64,000 nucleotides of DNA from Rikenellaceae bacterium (lineage in GTDB: Bacteria; Bacteroidota; Bacteroidia; Bacteroidales; Rikenellaceae): the NCBI GenBank assembly GCA_015059685.1, contig SUZW01000010.1, positions 1 to 64,000 on the forward strand, written 5' to 3'. The position numbers and the translations under genes were made by a program. Below, piece after piece: positions 15,833 through 23,876 of the stretch. The notes beneath the pieces are model-generated. The model did no database searches. It was not told the origin of the DNA and worked only from the letters and a program-made list of their open reading frames with translations. How positions within the stretch are numbered: position 1 is the stretch's first letter; each line of letters opens with the position of its first letter.

Positions 15833-17035
15833 ATGTGGATGGATTTTGTTCATCCATTTTTTATGCCCAAACATATGACTTGTTATGCTGTATTGTGGAT
15901 ACCTACAATAGTTTATAGGAATTTGAATGAGGTTGTTACTACAACGGTAAAAGAGACCAATATTTCCGACATTGAAGGTAATATGCTGAATGTCAGAGTG
16001 CGTCTATTGGAAAATGAAAGTATTGATATTGATATTTATTCAAATGCCGAATCTGATTATAAACATTATATTACACTAACATTTGTTAAGCCAAGTTATA
16101 ATGGATTGCGATTATACTCCTATGAATATACAGTGGATTCGCAATATGAAGATGGTTTTAGGTTTACGGATAAAACTTTTCCAGAAGCGATATATCATAT
16201 TATAAAAGAGTTCTATCATGAACATGATTTCCATGAGTTGGCGAATGACGCATCATTGATAGCGTATACGAGCAAGAATGAAGTACATATCCAGAATGAT
16301 GATAATCCAGCTTTAGCTCACTATCTGCAACGATACGAATTCATATTACGCGCCATAGTCGATAATATTCACGAGTGGCTGGAGGCAATTCGGGCGAAAA
16401 CAGATATAAAAGACCAAATTTTTACATCATTCCCCAAAATGTGTCTTAAAGCTCGTGGATATGAAGTTTACATGGATGCATTGTACCATTCTCGTTACAA
16501 CAAGAAATGCAGAGTAAATTGTTACGATGATCGAGAATTACGCCAACGCGCTTTTAATATAGAGAATGCTCAAAGATACATCAGAGCAGCAGAATATGAA
16601 TACAGTATAAAATATCAGCACAATAGTTCAACAGCCTTGCAAGCTATTGCGGAGAGAAATATGAAATTGGTGCAGGAAACAGCACAACAAAACATGAAAC
16701 TTACTCAAAAAACTGCGCAAGAGAATATCAACGAAGTTAGAAAGACCGCAAACTTATCTACATGGTGGGCACTTGTCAGTATTGTCCTTGGTATAGTTTC
16801 TATTGTATATTCAGTATATACATCACATACATCATCCAAAGAATTATACAAGCTACAAACAAAATTAGAAACAACAATAGAGAATGTATCTGTAACAGCC
16901 GAAGAAATCCGAAATCAACAAAGTGAAATTCAAAAGCTATTACCAGAACTCAATGATGTTGAGTCTCAAAACGATAAATTAACTCGTATCGAGCGACTGA
17001 TAAAAATGCTTCAAGCTACAATTAATAATAAATAG
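15833..17035 (+). CDS. Uncharacterised protein: soluble domain, coiled coil, one membrane helix, coiled coil
   Basis: Up to 400 residues. Residues 1-270 form a soluble alpha/beta region rich in Tyr and acidic residues. Heptad-like repeats follow (NMKLVQETAQQ, NMKLTQKTAQE), then one membrane helix (about 311-331, WWALVSIVLGIVSIVYSV) and a second coiled coil to the C-terminus. No family is recognised. Coiled coil-membrane-coiled coil proteins in defence islands are often membrane effectors, but that is inference. A weak hairpin with six T ends at 15862, so the true start may be the ATG at 15863 or 15875. Confidence 0.6.
   Translation: MWMDFVHPFFMPKHMTCYAVLWIPTIVYRNLNEVVTTTVKETNISDIEGNMLNVRVRLLENESIDIDIYSNAESDYKHYITLTFVKPSYNGLRLYSYEYTVDSQYEDGFRFTDKTFPEAIYHIIKEFYHEHDFHELANDASLIAYTSKNEVHIQNDDNPALAHYLQRYEFILRAIVDNIHEWLEAIRAKTDIKDQIFTSFPKMCLKARGYEVYMDALYHSRYNKKCRVNCYDDRELRQRAFNIENAQRYIRAAEYEYSIKYQHNSSTALQAIAERNMKLVQETAQQNMKLTQKTAQENINEVRKTANLSTWWALVSIVLGIVSIVYSVYTSHTSSKELYKLQTKLETTIENVSVTAEEIRNQQSEIQKLLPELNDVESQNDKLTRIERLIKMLQATINNK
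15836..15862 (+). terminator. Weak hairpin with T-run at the start of the membrane gene
   Basis: TGGATG (15836-15841), 9-base loop, CATCCA (15851-15856), then TTTTTT. It could partly end transcription after the 75-residue gene and sets the ratio of the two genes, or it may be fortuitous. Confidence 0.35.
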
Positions 17036-17062
17036 TTTCAGTATAATATTGAATTATTAGAT

Positions 17063-17097
17063 GAGTCTGTCTAACAAATTGTAGACAGGCTCTTTTT
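17063..17097 (+). terminator. Intrinsic terminator of the membrane gene
   Basis: GAGTCTGTCTA (17063-17073) pairs with TAGACAGGCTC (17082-17092), one G-T pair, followed by five T. Confidence 0.85.
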
Positions 17098-17220
17098 ATA
17101 CGACTTTTTATCTGAAAGTTTTGTATGCAATTGCCAGAGGGTAAAAAAAGAGAAGACAATCATTCTTAATGAATTTTTACAATACTCTAACCAAAATATC
17201 AAATCTATAAGTAGTTCTGA

Positions 17221-17463
17221 TTATCAGTTATCATCGTTTATCACTGTTTATCACTGTTTATCACTGTTTATCGTAGTTTCTCTATATTCTTTCGCCCTAT
17301 TTCCGGCCCCGAAGCAATATAGTTATTTAATGATACATAAAATGTATTTACACCTTTTGTAATAAACAGTTTTGTTTAGAATCGATATTCAGGAAACCAA
17401 GGCAAATCACTGCATTTCAGACTTCTCTTTTATAAAAAAAGCAGGCGACCGTAATCGGACTAT
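17221..17463 (+). repeat. Island repeat, copy B, with a 10-bp tandem array
   Basis: It opens with about five copies of a 10-base unit, three of them exact (TCACTGTTTA at 17241-17270). Then come ATTCTTTCGCCCTATTT and CCGGCCCCGAAG (17286-17313). The second block is CAAATCAC (17403) to CTTTTATAAAAAAAGCAGG and CGACC. Related to copy A at 14917-15061. Confidence 0.65.
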
Positions 17464-17736
17464 CCTCTTTGGGAAAAGTACAGTACAAACATTTGTAACA
17501 CTCGACACATCAACACGATACACAAATAAAAGTGAAACGATTTTGCAAACAAAACCATTTATCGCTTTTCTGAACTGAAATTCAGGTAAAAACTGAAGAC
17601 AAAAGCATAATCGAGAATAATAAAGTGCAAGAGAGATAAACTAAATTTAAGTATAGTTTATCTCCGAAAATCGTGCTTAACATCTAGTGTGATCTCAAAT
17701 AATGTGAGTTCTTTATGTTATTCTTTAACATCAAAA
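17464..17736. other. Intergenic stretch before the broken GmrSD gene
   Basis: AT-rich and without a credible gene. An imperfect repeat of GATAAACTAAATTTAAG and TATAGTTTATC lies near 17634-17665. Confidence 0.4.
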
Positions 17737-17768
17737 ATTGACAATTTAAGAAATAACTTCTATATTTG
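17737..17768 (+). promoter_or_regulatory. Bacteroidota promoter of the GmrSD-like gene
   Basis: ATTG at 17737-17740, 20-base spacer, TATATTTG at 17761-17768. The ATG follows 38 bases later. Confidence 0.7.
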
Positions 17769-17806
17769 CATAATATCTATTCGATAATTTGTAATTAGCA
17801 AAAAAT

Positions 17807-19628
17807 ATGTCTGTTAAATCACACGATGAGCCATTGGAGGAGTTATTGAAAATGGTAGAAATGGGGAAGGCTCAACTACCGGAATTTCAACGTAGTTGGG
17901 TGTGGGACAATACTCAAATATGTAAATTAATTGAGAGTATTACCTCTGGATATCCAATGGGTGCAGCTATGTTTCTAGCCAATGGAGGGGATTCTATTAG
18001 ATTTAAGTATAGAAAATTCACAGGAGTAGATTCAAATCTGACAACAATACCTGAATGGCTTGTATTAGATGGACAGCAGCGTTTAACAACTCTATATCAG
18101 GTTTTCAAGTGCAAAACACCTGTCATAACTCAATAAGGATAAAACTCTTGAAAGATACTATTATTTAGATATTAAGAAGTCCTTAAATCCTGATATTGAC
18201 AGACTTGATGCCATTATTTCCATCCCACATACAAAGTTGCAAACCTCGAATATTGGTAGGGATATTTCTCTTGATTTATCTACACAAGAACAGGAATTTG
18301 AAAACTTAATGTTTCCACTCAATATTACCTTTGATTCGAGTGCTGTTATGCATTGGATGATGAATCTTAATGTCTACTATCATAATGATGTAGAGATAGG
18401 ATCTATATTTATGAAGTTTTATGATAGTGTTATCAAGCCTATTATTGCATATAAAATTCCTGTCATTGAACTTGGCAAGGATACACCTCGAGAGGCTGTT
18501 TGTCAAATATTTGAGAATGTAAATACCGGAGGTGTACCTTTGACAGTCTTTGAACTTGTTACGGCAACATTTGCTGCGGACGAATATGACCTTAGGGCTG
18601 ACTGGAATGAAATATATAAAAAGTGGGTTGATAAAAAATTAGATGTACTTAAAGATGTTTCAGGTGTCAATTTTTTGGCAGCAATGTCTTTGCTTGTGAC
18701 CTATCAAAAGTATAAAAAGGGTATCTCTGGGGCAGTATCTTGTAAAAAGAGGGAAATACTTAAATTAGAACTCGAGGACTACCTCAATAACAGAGACAGC
18801 CTGATTAGAGGTTTTATCGATGCGGCATCGTTCCTTGCTCAACAGGGCATCTATCGGAGTAATGACCTTCCATATACATCGCAATTAATACCTTTAGCTG
18901 CAATATTTGCTTATGACAAATCGAAAGCTGGCTCAAATAGCCTCATATTGAGTACAAATATTGACAAACTGGTTCAATGGTATTGGTGTGGCGTGTTTGG
19001 AGAGTTGTATGGAGGAGCAAATGAGGCAAGATTTGCATTAGATATTGTAGATATATTTGCGTGGATAAATGAGGGAAAAGACCCTGATACGGTAGTCAGG
19101 GCAAATTTCCAACCCACACGCCTACTCTCTATGCAGACGCGTAATAGTGCCGCCTATAAAGGTGTTATGGCATTGATAATGCAAAGTTCGCCTTTAGACT
19201 TTATGAGCGGCAATAAGATGGATATTGCTTCGTATTTAGAAGAGGATACAGATATACATCATATCTTTCCTCAAGCGTATTGCATTGCCAATAATTTACC
19301 ACAAAGAAAATGGAACTCTGTCATTAACAAAACGCCTATCTATGCCGGAACCAATAGGTCTATCGGAGGGCGAGCTCCAAGTGAATATATTAAGACAATG
19401 CAGAATAAAAAGTTATCACAACAGACTATAGATTTGGCATTAAAGTCACACATGGCTAATCCGGATTATCTCAGAAGTGATAATTTTGATGAATATTTTA
19501 TTGACAGAGCAATCCAAATACTAAATCGAATAGAAGCAGCTATAGGGAAGGCGATCCCAGGTCGTGATAGTGACGAAACAATCAAGGAATATGGAGTTAC
19601 ATTAAAACGCCAAGCATCGTCTATATAG
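17807..19628 (+). pseudogene. GmrSD-type DUF262 plus HNH restriction protein, frameshifted
   Basis: The first frame (17807-18136) is the DUF262 N-terminus with LDGQQRLTTL at residues 88-97. It stops at TAA 18134. The protein continues in another frame from about 18135 (KDKTLERYYYLDIKK) to the stop at 19628 and ends in a DUF1524-like HNH: DIHHIFPQ, then NSVINKTPIY, then a late NRSIGGRAPSEY. Reading past one inserted base (T18134) gives about 607 residues, the usual length for GmrSD. The enzyme would cut modified phage DNA with nucleotide help. The intact promoter and terminator suggest recent inactivation. Confidence 0.85.
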
Positions 19629-19649
19629 TGCGAGTCCAATACGTAACCA

Positions 19650-19680
19650 AGCAGAGGCACCCCCCCCCTCTGCTTTTTTT
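19650..19680 (+). terminator. Terminator after the GmrSD-like gene
   Basis: AGCAGAGG (19650-19657) pairs with CCTCTGCT (19667-19674), then seven T. The loop contains a run of C. Confidence 0.85.
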
Positions 19681-19895
19681 GTATCGTTGTCAGAGCTTTC
19701 GGGCGGATATTCCTATGCTTTTAGTGGGCAACCGCAAAATAAATGAAAAATTTCTGCCCTTGTTCCAAACCTTCCCGGACAAAGGCTCTCTATGCTTACA
19801 ATGAAGCGACCCATCTGTGCAGAAACCTATTGGCTCTATAGATTACTCCGATAAACCATCTGGTGATGACATGTGTTTTTTAATTCTATATTATC

Positions 19896-20369
19896 CTACT
19901 TTGCGTCCTTTATCTTATCCCAGAAGATATCGACCTCTTTCTTGTTTTGTATGAGACATAGTAGCAGGTCGTATTCAGAAACCTTACTATGCTTGCCACC
20001 CATATCTTTGCGGATATTGTATATTAGATTAAGAAAATATTTGAATCGAGCATTCTCTGAGGATCCATCAACTGATGCGCATAACCATTTGTTAAATGCC
20101 TTAATAACGCTGTCAGAACCATACATGAAGATACCCTTCTTTACCTCCATCATTCTCTTTTTCAACATTTTGGTCTTATCCTCTTTGTCGTTGATAAGTA
20201 CGCTAAAGAATAGTCCGACTAAATCAGAATATGCATTGTATTTCTTATCCGATAGCTGATTTTCCATTATCTTTATCTGCTCGGTTTTTCTTTGCATAAT
20301 CCATCCTAAAACTGCAATAATGACAGATAGCAATATGCTTATACCTCCTAATATGTGCTCTATATCCAT
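19896..20369 (-). CDS. Uncharacterised protein with an N-terminal membrane helix
   Basis: 157 residues. An N-terminal hydrophobic segment (ILGGISILLSVIIAVLGWI) is followed by a charged helix (QRKTEQIKIMENQL) and a helical cytoplasmic domain ending IFWDKIKDAK. This one-helix anchor plus helical bundle is common among small island proteins, but the family is not recognised. The gene lies 88 bases downstream of another unknown minus-strand gene and probably shares its transcript. Confidence 0.6.
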   Translation of the reverse strand: MDIEHILGGISILLSVIIAVLGWIMQRKTEQIKIMENQLSDKKYNAYSDLVGLFFSVLINDKEDKTKMLKKRMMEVKKGIFMYGSDSVIKAFNKWLCASVDGSSENARFKYFLNLIYNIRKDMGGKHSKVSEYDLLLCLIQNKKEVDIFWDKIKDAK

Positions 20370-20457
20370 AGTAAATCTATTATGAAGTTAGTATATGACA
20401 ACAGCAAAGCCATCAAATACCCTTAAAATATTTTTCTTTGCCATGTTTTACCTCCAC

Positions 20458-20736
20458 CTATAATTTATGTTCTGCAATTTTGCGTCGAACTTCTTTGTTA
20501 TCCTCAATGGCTTGCTTGCAATATTTTTTCATTTCTCTAACAGCATCTGCGTATAATGATTTACGGCGTTGCTTTTGGGCATCATCTAAAAACATATCAC
20601 AATCTATACTTTGGTCATGCCCATCTTTGATTTTTTGCATTATGCACTCAATCATCACATCGTCGACATTGATGCCTCTTCGTGATTTTTCTACTAAATC
20701 GTAGAATTCCTTGGCGAGTTCGTATATATTATTCAT
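20458..20736 (-). CDS. Small helical protein, unknown
   Basis: 92 residues, highly charged and almost entirely helical (ELAKEFYDLVEKSRRG through VREMKKYCKQAIEDNKEV). No signal peptide, membrane segment or known motif. It is probably the partner of the membrane protein encoded downstream at 19896-20369. Confidence 0.55.
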   Translation of the reverse strand: MNNIYELAKEFYDLVEKSRRGINVDDVMIECIMQKIKDGHDQSIDCDMFLDDAQKQRRKSLYADAVREMKKYCKQAIEDNKEVRRKIAEHKL

Positions 20737-20816
20737 TATTATCTTCTATATTCTTAAGGCAAACTTCTACTGTTTGTTTATCGGGCGTAATAGTTTGTTA
20801 CATATATCTTTTTATT

Positions 20817-21440
20817 TTATTCTCCATATTTCTCAACTAACTCCAACTTTTTGATGCGGGAGCGGATAGCGCTTGGCTTGCGTTGGAAGTGGGCAGCAAG
20901 CTCTTTGGTTGTTGCACCATCGCACCACATTTGGGTTAGCTCTAAATCGTCCTCCTCGCTCCACGGCTTGTAGGCATTGGGATACTCCTGCTGGCAAGCA
21001 AATACCGAGTAAGTTGGTGTTCCCGTTAGCTGCTTATACGCTTTCAAATATTTCTTCAATCGCTTTACATCCTTATCCGAAATATATGGCAAACGGCGAA
21101 TATCCATATTATCCGAGAGGTCGTTGAGCTTGACCGCCACTGCCAAAGGATTCTCTTTGACACGAGCAATAAACTTGTCGTATGGCTCATTCTCCGACAA
21201 TTTGGTTACACATCGCAGTGCCTCGATAACCTCTGCCGAAAAGCCCTCGGCAGCAAGGCGCTCAAATGTCCAATCAGTGTCCTCCACAACATCGTGCAGC
21301 ACACCGACAATCTTCTCTTCTGTCGTCTTGCCCGCTGCCATAACACGCAACGGATGACCGATATAGTCATTTCCCGCCTTGTCAAACTGCCCACGATGCG
21401 CCTCGGTTGCTATCTCTATCGCCCGTTCAAGTGTACTCAT
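20817..21440 (-). CDS. HD-domain (SpoT/MESH1-like) hydrolase with a SANT-like C-terminus
   Basis: 207 residues from ATG 21440 (MSTLERAIEIATEAHRGQ). The first 140 residues are a RelA/SpoT-type HD domain: AHRGQFDKAGNDYIGHPLRV, LHDVVEDTDW with the HD pair, and VKLNDLSDNM with the last metal Asp. This matches ppGpp-hydrolase/MESH1-like enzymes. No synthetase domain is present. The C-terminal 50 residues (PWSEEDDLELTQMW to SAIRSRIKKL) look like a Myb/SANT helix-turn-helix. Substrate and DNA binding are inferred. Confidence 0.8.
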   Translation of the reverse strand: MSTLERAIEIATEAHRGQFDKAGNDYIGHPLRVMAAGKTTEEKIVGVLHDVVEDTDWTFERLAAEGFSAEVIEALRCVTKLSENEPYDKFIARVKENPLAVAVKLNDLSDNMDIRRLPYISDKDVKRLKKYLKAYKQLTGTPTYSVFACQQEYPNAYKPWSEEDDLELTQMWCDGATTKELAAHFQRKPSAIRSRIKKLELVEKYGE

Positions 21441-21482
21441 AGGATATGATGTATTAGATAGATTTCTTACAAAGTTAAGCAA

Positions 21483-21593
21483 AAATTTATAGAAACTTCG
21501 GTTTTTGGCAGAAAACTATTTTGTCGCACCTCAATCGTCATGTCGAAAAAATCGTTACCTTTGGATAAGATTTATTGCGATTAACTAATTTTT
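21483..21593. promoter_or_regulatory. Promoter-like region ahead of an 8-codon frame
   Basis: TACCTTTG at 21556-21563 matches the -7 consensus. A TTTG at 21520-21523 is too far away (32 bases). A plus-strand transcript from about 21570 to the terminator at 21677 would be about 110 bases. Confidence 0.4.
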
Positions 21594-21620
21594 ATGGCCG
21601 AGAAAGAGAGGATAGGTTGA

Positions 21621-21677
21621 AGCGGAAGTGGCCCCAAAAGTTTTTGTCCAAACTTTTGAGGCCACTTCAGCTTTTTT
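21621..21677 (+). terminator. Very long terminator hairpin after an 8-codon frame
   Basis: Arms 21621-21643 and 21650-21672 pair over 23 positions with two mismatches, followed by T to 21677. It begins at the base after the stop codon of the frame 21594-21620 (MAEKERIG). Confidence 0.85.
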
Positions 21678-21903
21678 GAGGTTTACCTATATTATATAGA
21701 TGTGTCGATATGTTGCAAGCCTATTTTGCAGGTGCTTAATATAAAATAGACAAAAGAGCAATTTTCAGGTGGCAAAGTTCAGTTAATCTTTTCAGAAATA
21801 CAATATTGAAATAAAACTTTGTTATTTGTATATTAGGAAGATGTTCGGCCACTACAAATAGGGGAGAGCTGTCGCCCTCCCCGTCAAAAAACACTAAAAA
21901 CAG

Positions 21904-22533
21904 TTAAAACCTCGTATAACACCTCTCGCCCAGCAGCAGTTCCACCGCATCCTCGATATCGAAAACCCCTTTGTGCGGAGGGTGAGGATACCTCTTGCAT
22001 ACCTCATAAAGTGAATTTCCGAGCACCAGTAGCGACGATGCGCACTCTATCGTGTAGCTCTTGCCATCGTCGCCCACATATTTTACCCTGTCTGGTTTCA
22101 CGACACTTGGGCGATGACCGAACTTGCACTGTGTGCCAAACTCGAAGCCGTAAATATAGTGTCGTTTGCCCGCCTCATCGACCACCTGCGAACATTTGTA
22201 GTTCTGCCACCAATCAATGATGTGGCCAAGTGTCAGCTCCGTATGTTGCACCTCGTAGGCGAGGCCTTGCCTCTCCCAACCGCTGAGTGGCAACGGCAAT
22301 GGCGTATAAAAGAGCCGTTCATCAGCAAAAATCTGCTCGCTGCACCTCAAGAGTCGATAGGCATATCGCACAAATAACTCCGTGCGCCATCTCCTCTTCT
22401 CGTTGTAGTCGAACTCGTGGGCACTTGTCGCTTCTCTCTTCATCTCGCTTGTGCCTACACCCTCGGTGTAGTCAAGCAGTGCCGGCGGTATTACCCTCTC
22501 AACCGACACATCTTTCGTAAATTGTGTTCTCAT
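21904..22533 (-). CDS. Uncharacterised protein of 209 residues
   Basis: ATG at 22533 (MRTQFTKDVSVERV) is preferred; the frame upstream overlaps a promoter and an inverted repeat. The protein is soluble and rich in aromatic residues, with WWQNYKCSQVVDEAG and FGHRPSVVKPDRVKYVG. No signal, membrane segment or known catalytic motif is seen. Codon use matches the core genome. Its promoter carries an operator-like palindrome, so expression may be regulated. Function unknown. Confidence 0.65.
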   Translation of the reverse strand: MRTQFTKDVSVERVIPPALLDYTEGVGTSEMKREATSAHEFDYNEKRRWRTELFVRYAYRLLRCSEQIFADERLFYTPLPLPLSGWERQGLAYEVQHTELTLGHIIDWWQNYKCSQVVDEAGKRHYIYGFEFGTQCKFGHRPSVVKPDRVKYVGDDGKSYTIECASSLLVLGNSLYEVCKRYPHPPHKGVFDIEDAVELLLGERCYTRF

Positions 22534-22572
22534 AATTGTATAAAATTTCGTTGTTGAGTTATTAACTCGGTG

Positions 22573-22609
22573 CAAAATTAGAGTGCTATTTTGACAACTT
22601 CTGTCAAAA
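22573..22609 (-). promoter_or_regulatory. Promoter with an operator-like palindrome
   Basis: On the minus strand the -7-like TAATTTTG (22580-22573) lies 40 bases before the ATG at 22533. Upstream is a perfect inverted repeat TTTTGACA (22589-22596), 5 bases, TGTCAAAA (22602-22609). A dimeric regulator would be expected to bind there. Confidence 0.5.
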
Positions 22610-22673
22610 TCGAAAATAGTTGGTAAATTTTGCACAAATCTTCAGCAGCTGAGTTTCTCCCTACTCCCACCCT

Positions 22674-22711
22674 CAAAAAAACAGGCGAACTCCGAAGTTC
22701 GAAGTTCGCCT
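22674..22711 (-). terminator. Terminator of the bamA-ompH operon
   Basis: On the minus strand AGGCGAACT and AGTTCGCCT (22703-22711 and 22683-22691) form the stem, followed by GTTTTTTT. It lies 22 bases after the second ompH gene. Confidence 0.85.
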
Positions 22712-22733
22712 ATATAAATATAAGGTATCGACC

Positions 22734-23264
22734 TTATTTTGCAGGTGCTGCGGCAGGGGTCTCGACGATACCCAACTCCTTCTTCACGGCAGCTGCGATA
22801 TCGGTAAGCTGTGCCTCGTCGAAGTAGGCAAGGCTTGGCACCGAGGTGTTAAATACTGCGATATAGCCCGCAGCCTTCGCAACCTTGTTTACAGCCTCGT
22901 TAGCCTTCTTCTGTACAGGCTCAATCAACTCTGTCTCCTTCTTCTGGAAGTCCTGCTGTGCAATCTGCTGGAACTCGCTGAAGCGTTGTTGCAGCTGCTC
23001 CAACTCCTGCTGGCGCATCTGCTTTACCGATGCAGCCATAGTTGCCTGGTTCTTCTGGAAGTCGGCCAACTTGTTGTTGAACTCGACCTGAATCTGCTCC
23101 ATCTGCTCCTGCAGGTCCTTACCGAAGGCCTCCAAATTCTTCTGTGCCTCCTCGAACTCCGGCATCGCAACGATAACCTCCTGCAAGTTGATACGGGCGA
23201 ACTTCTGTGCCGATACTGTGCTTACGCCGAACAATACGGCAACCAAAATCAAAAGTTTTTTCAT
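22734..23264 (-). CDS. OmpH/Skp-family periplasmic chaperone (second copy)
   Basis: 176 residues with a signal peptide ending VSTVSAQ. The mature protein begins FARINLQEVIVAMPEF, the OmpH start, followed by a long Gln/Glu-rich coiled coil (KNQATMAASVKQMRQQELEQ) and a C-terminal beta part with YIAVFNTSVPSLAYFD. Skp/OmpH trimers hold unfolded outer-membrane proteins for BamA. It lies 36 bases after the first ompH copy, in an operon with bamA. The C-terminus is Ala/Pro-rich. Confidence 0.92.
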   Translation of the reverse strand: MKKLLILVAVLFGVSTVSAQKFARINLQEVIVAMPEFEEAQKNLEAFGKDLQEQMEQIQVEFNNKLADFQKNQATMAASVKQMRQQELEQLQQRFSEFQQIAQQDFQKKETELIEPVQKKANEAVNKVAKAAGYIAVFNTSVPSLAYFDEAQLTDIAAAVKKELGIVETPAAAPAK

Positions 23265-23300
23265 CTTAAAATCTGTTTTTGAGTTATTATTTTTTTGAAT

Positions 23301-23810
23301 TTATTTTTTCAGCTCCTCGATAATCTGCGCTGTGTGATCCACCTTGTCGCCCACATAGAGCATCGAGGTGTTCGAGGCCTTGTCCAATACGAGGTCGTAA
23401 CCATTTGCTTTGGCGTATGCCTCGATTGCAGCAAAGACCTTGGTCTGGATAGGCTTGATAAGCTCGATGCGCCTCTTCATGAGTGTTCCCTCCTCGCCAA
23501 AAATCTCTTGTTGGAACTTCTGTGCTGCCTCCTCCTTCTCCAAAATCTGCTTCTCGATAGTCGCACGAGTTGAGGCCGAAAGCGAAGCCTTCTGCGCCAT
23601 ATAGTTGTTGTAGAGGCTCTCGATACTCTTGAACCTATTATCAACCTCGGCCTGGTACTGCTTGGCGAGGTTGTCGAGCTCGGTGATGGCGTTGTTGTAG
23701 CTGTCGAGCGACTTAAATACCTTCTCGCTATCTATAACAAAATAGCTCTGTGCCGAGGCGATGCCAAGTGTTGTCAAGGCAAATAGTGCAGTCAAGATTA
23801 TTCGTTTCAT
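23301..23810 (-). CDS. OmpH/Skp-family periplasmic chaperone (first copy)
   Basis: 169 residues from ATG 23810, with a signal peptide ending GIASAQ. SYFVIDSEKVFKSLDSY is the OmpH start; the coiled-coil arm runs to about residue 100, and the end is YDLVLDKASNTSMLYVGDKVD. Two tandem ompH genes after bamA are typical of Bacteroidales. The intergenic gap to bamA is about 66 bases. Confidence 0.92.
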   Translation of the reverse strand: MKRIILTALFALTTLGIASAQSYFVIDSEKVFKSLDSYNNAITELDNLAKQYQAEVDNRFKSIESLYNNYMAQKASLSASTRATIEKQILEKEEAAQKFQQEIFGEEGTLMKRRIELIKPIQTKVFAAIEAYAKANGYDLVLDKASNTSMLYVGDKVDHTAQIIEELKK

Positions 23811-23876
23811 ATCCGTAGTTTTTAATGTGTTGAACACAACTATCATCAAATTTGTTGCCAATATCTAATTTTGCTA

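Noticed and set aside
17231..17270. Possible CRISPR array
   Set aside because: The 10-bp units are direct tandem repeats without spacers; no cas genes anywhere in the window.
17372..17578. 69-codon plus-strand frame within repeat copy B
   Set aside because: Lies in repeat DNA shared with 14917-15061, where the frame is not kept.
19658..19668. Nine-C run as a phase-variation switch
   Set aside because: It lies in the loop of a terminator, outside any gene or promoter.
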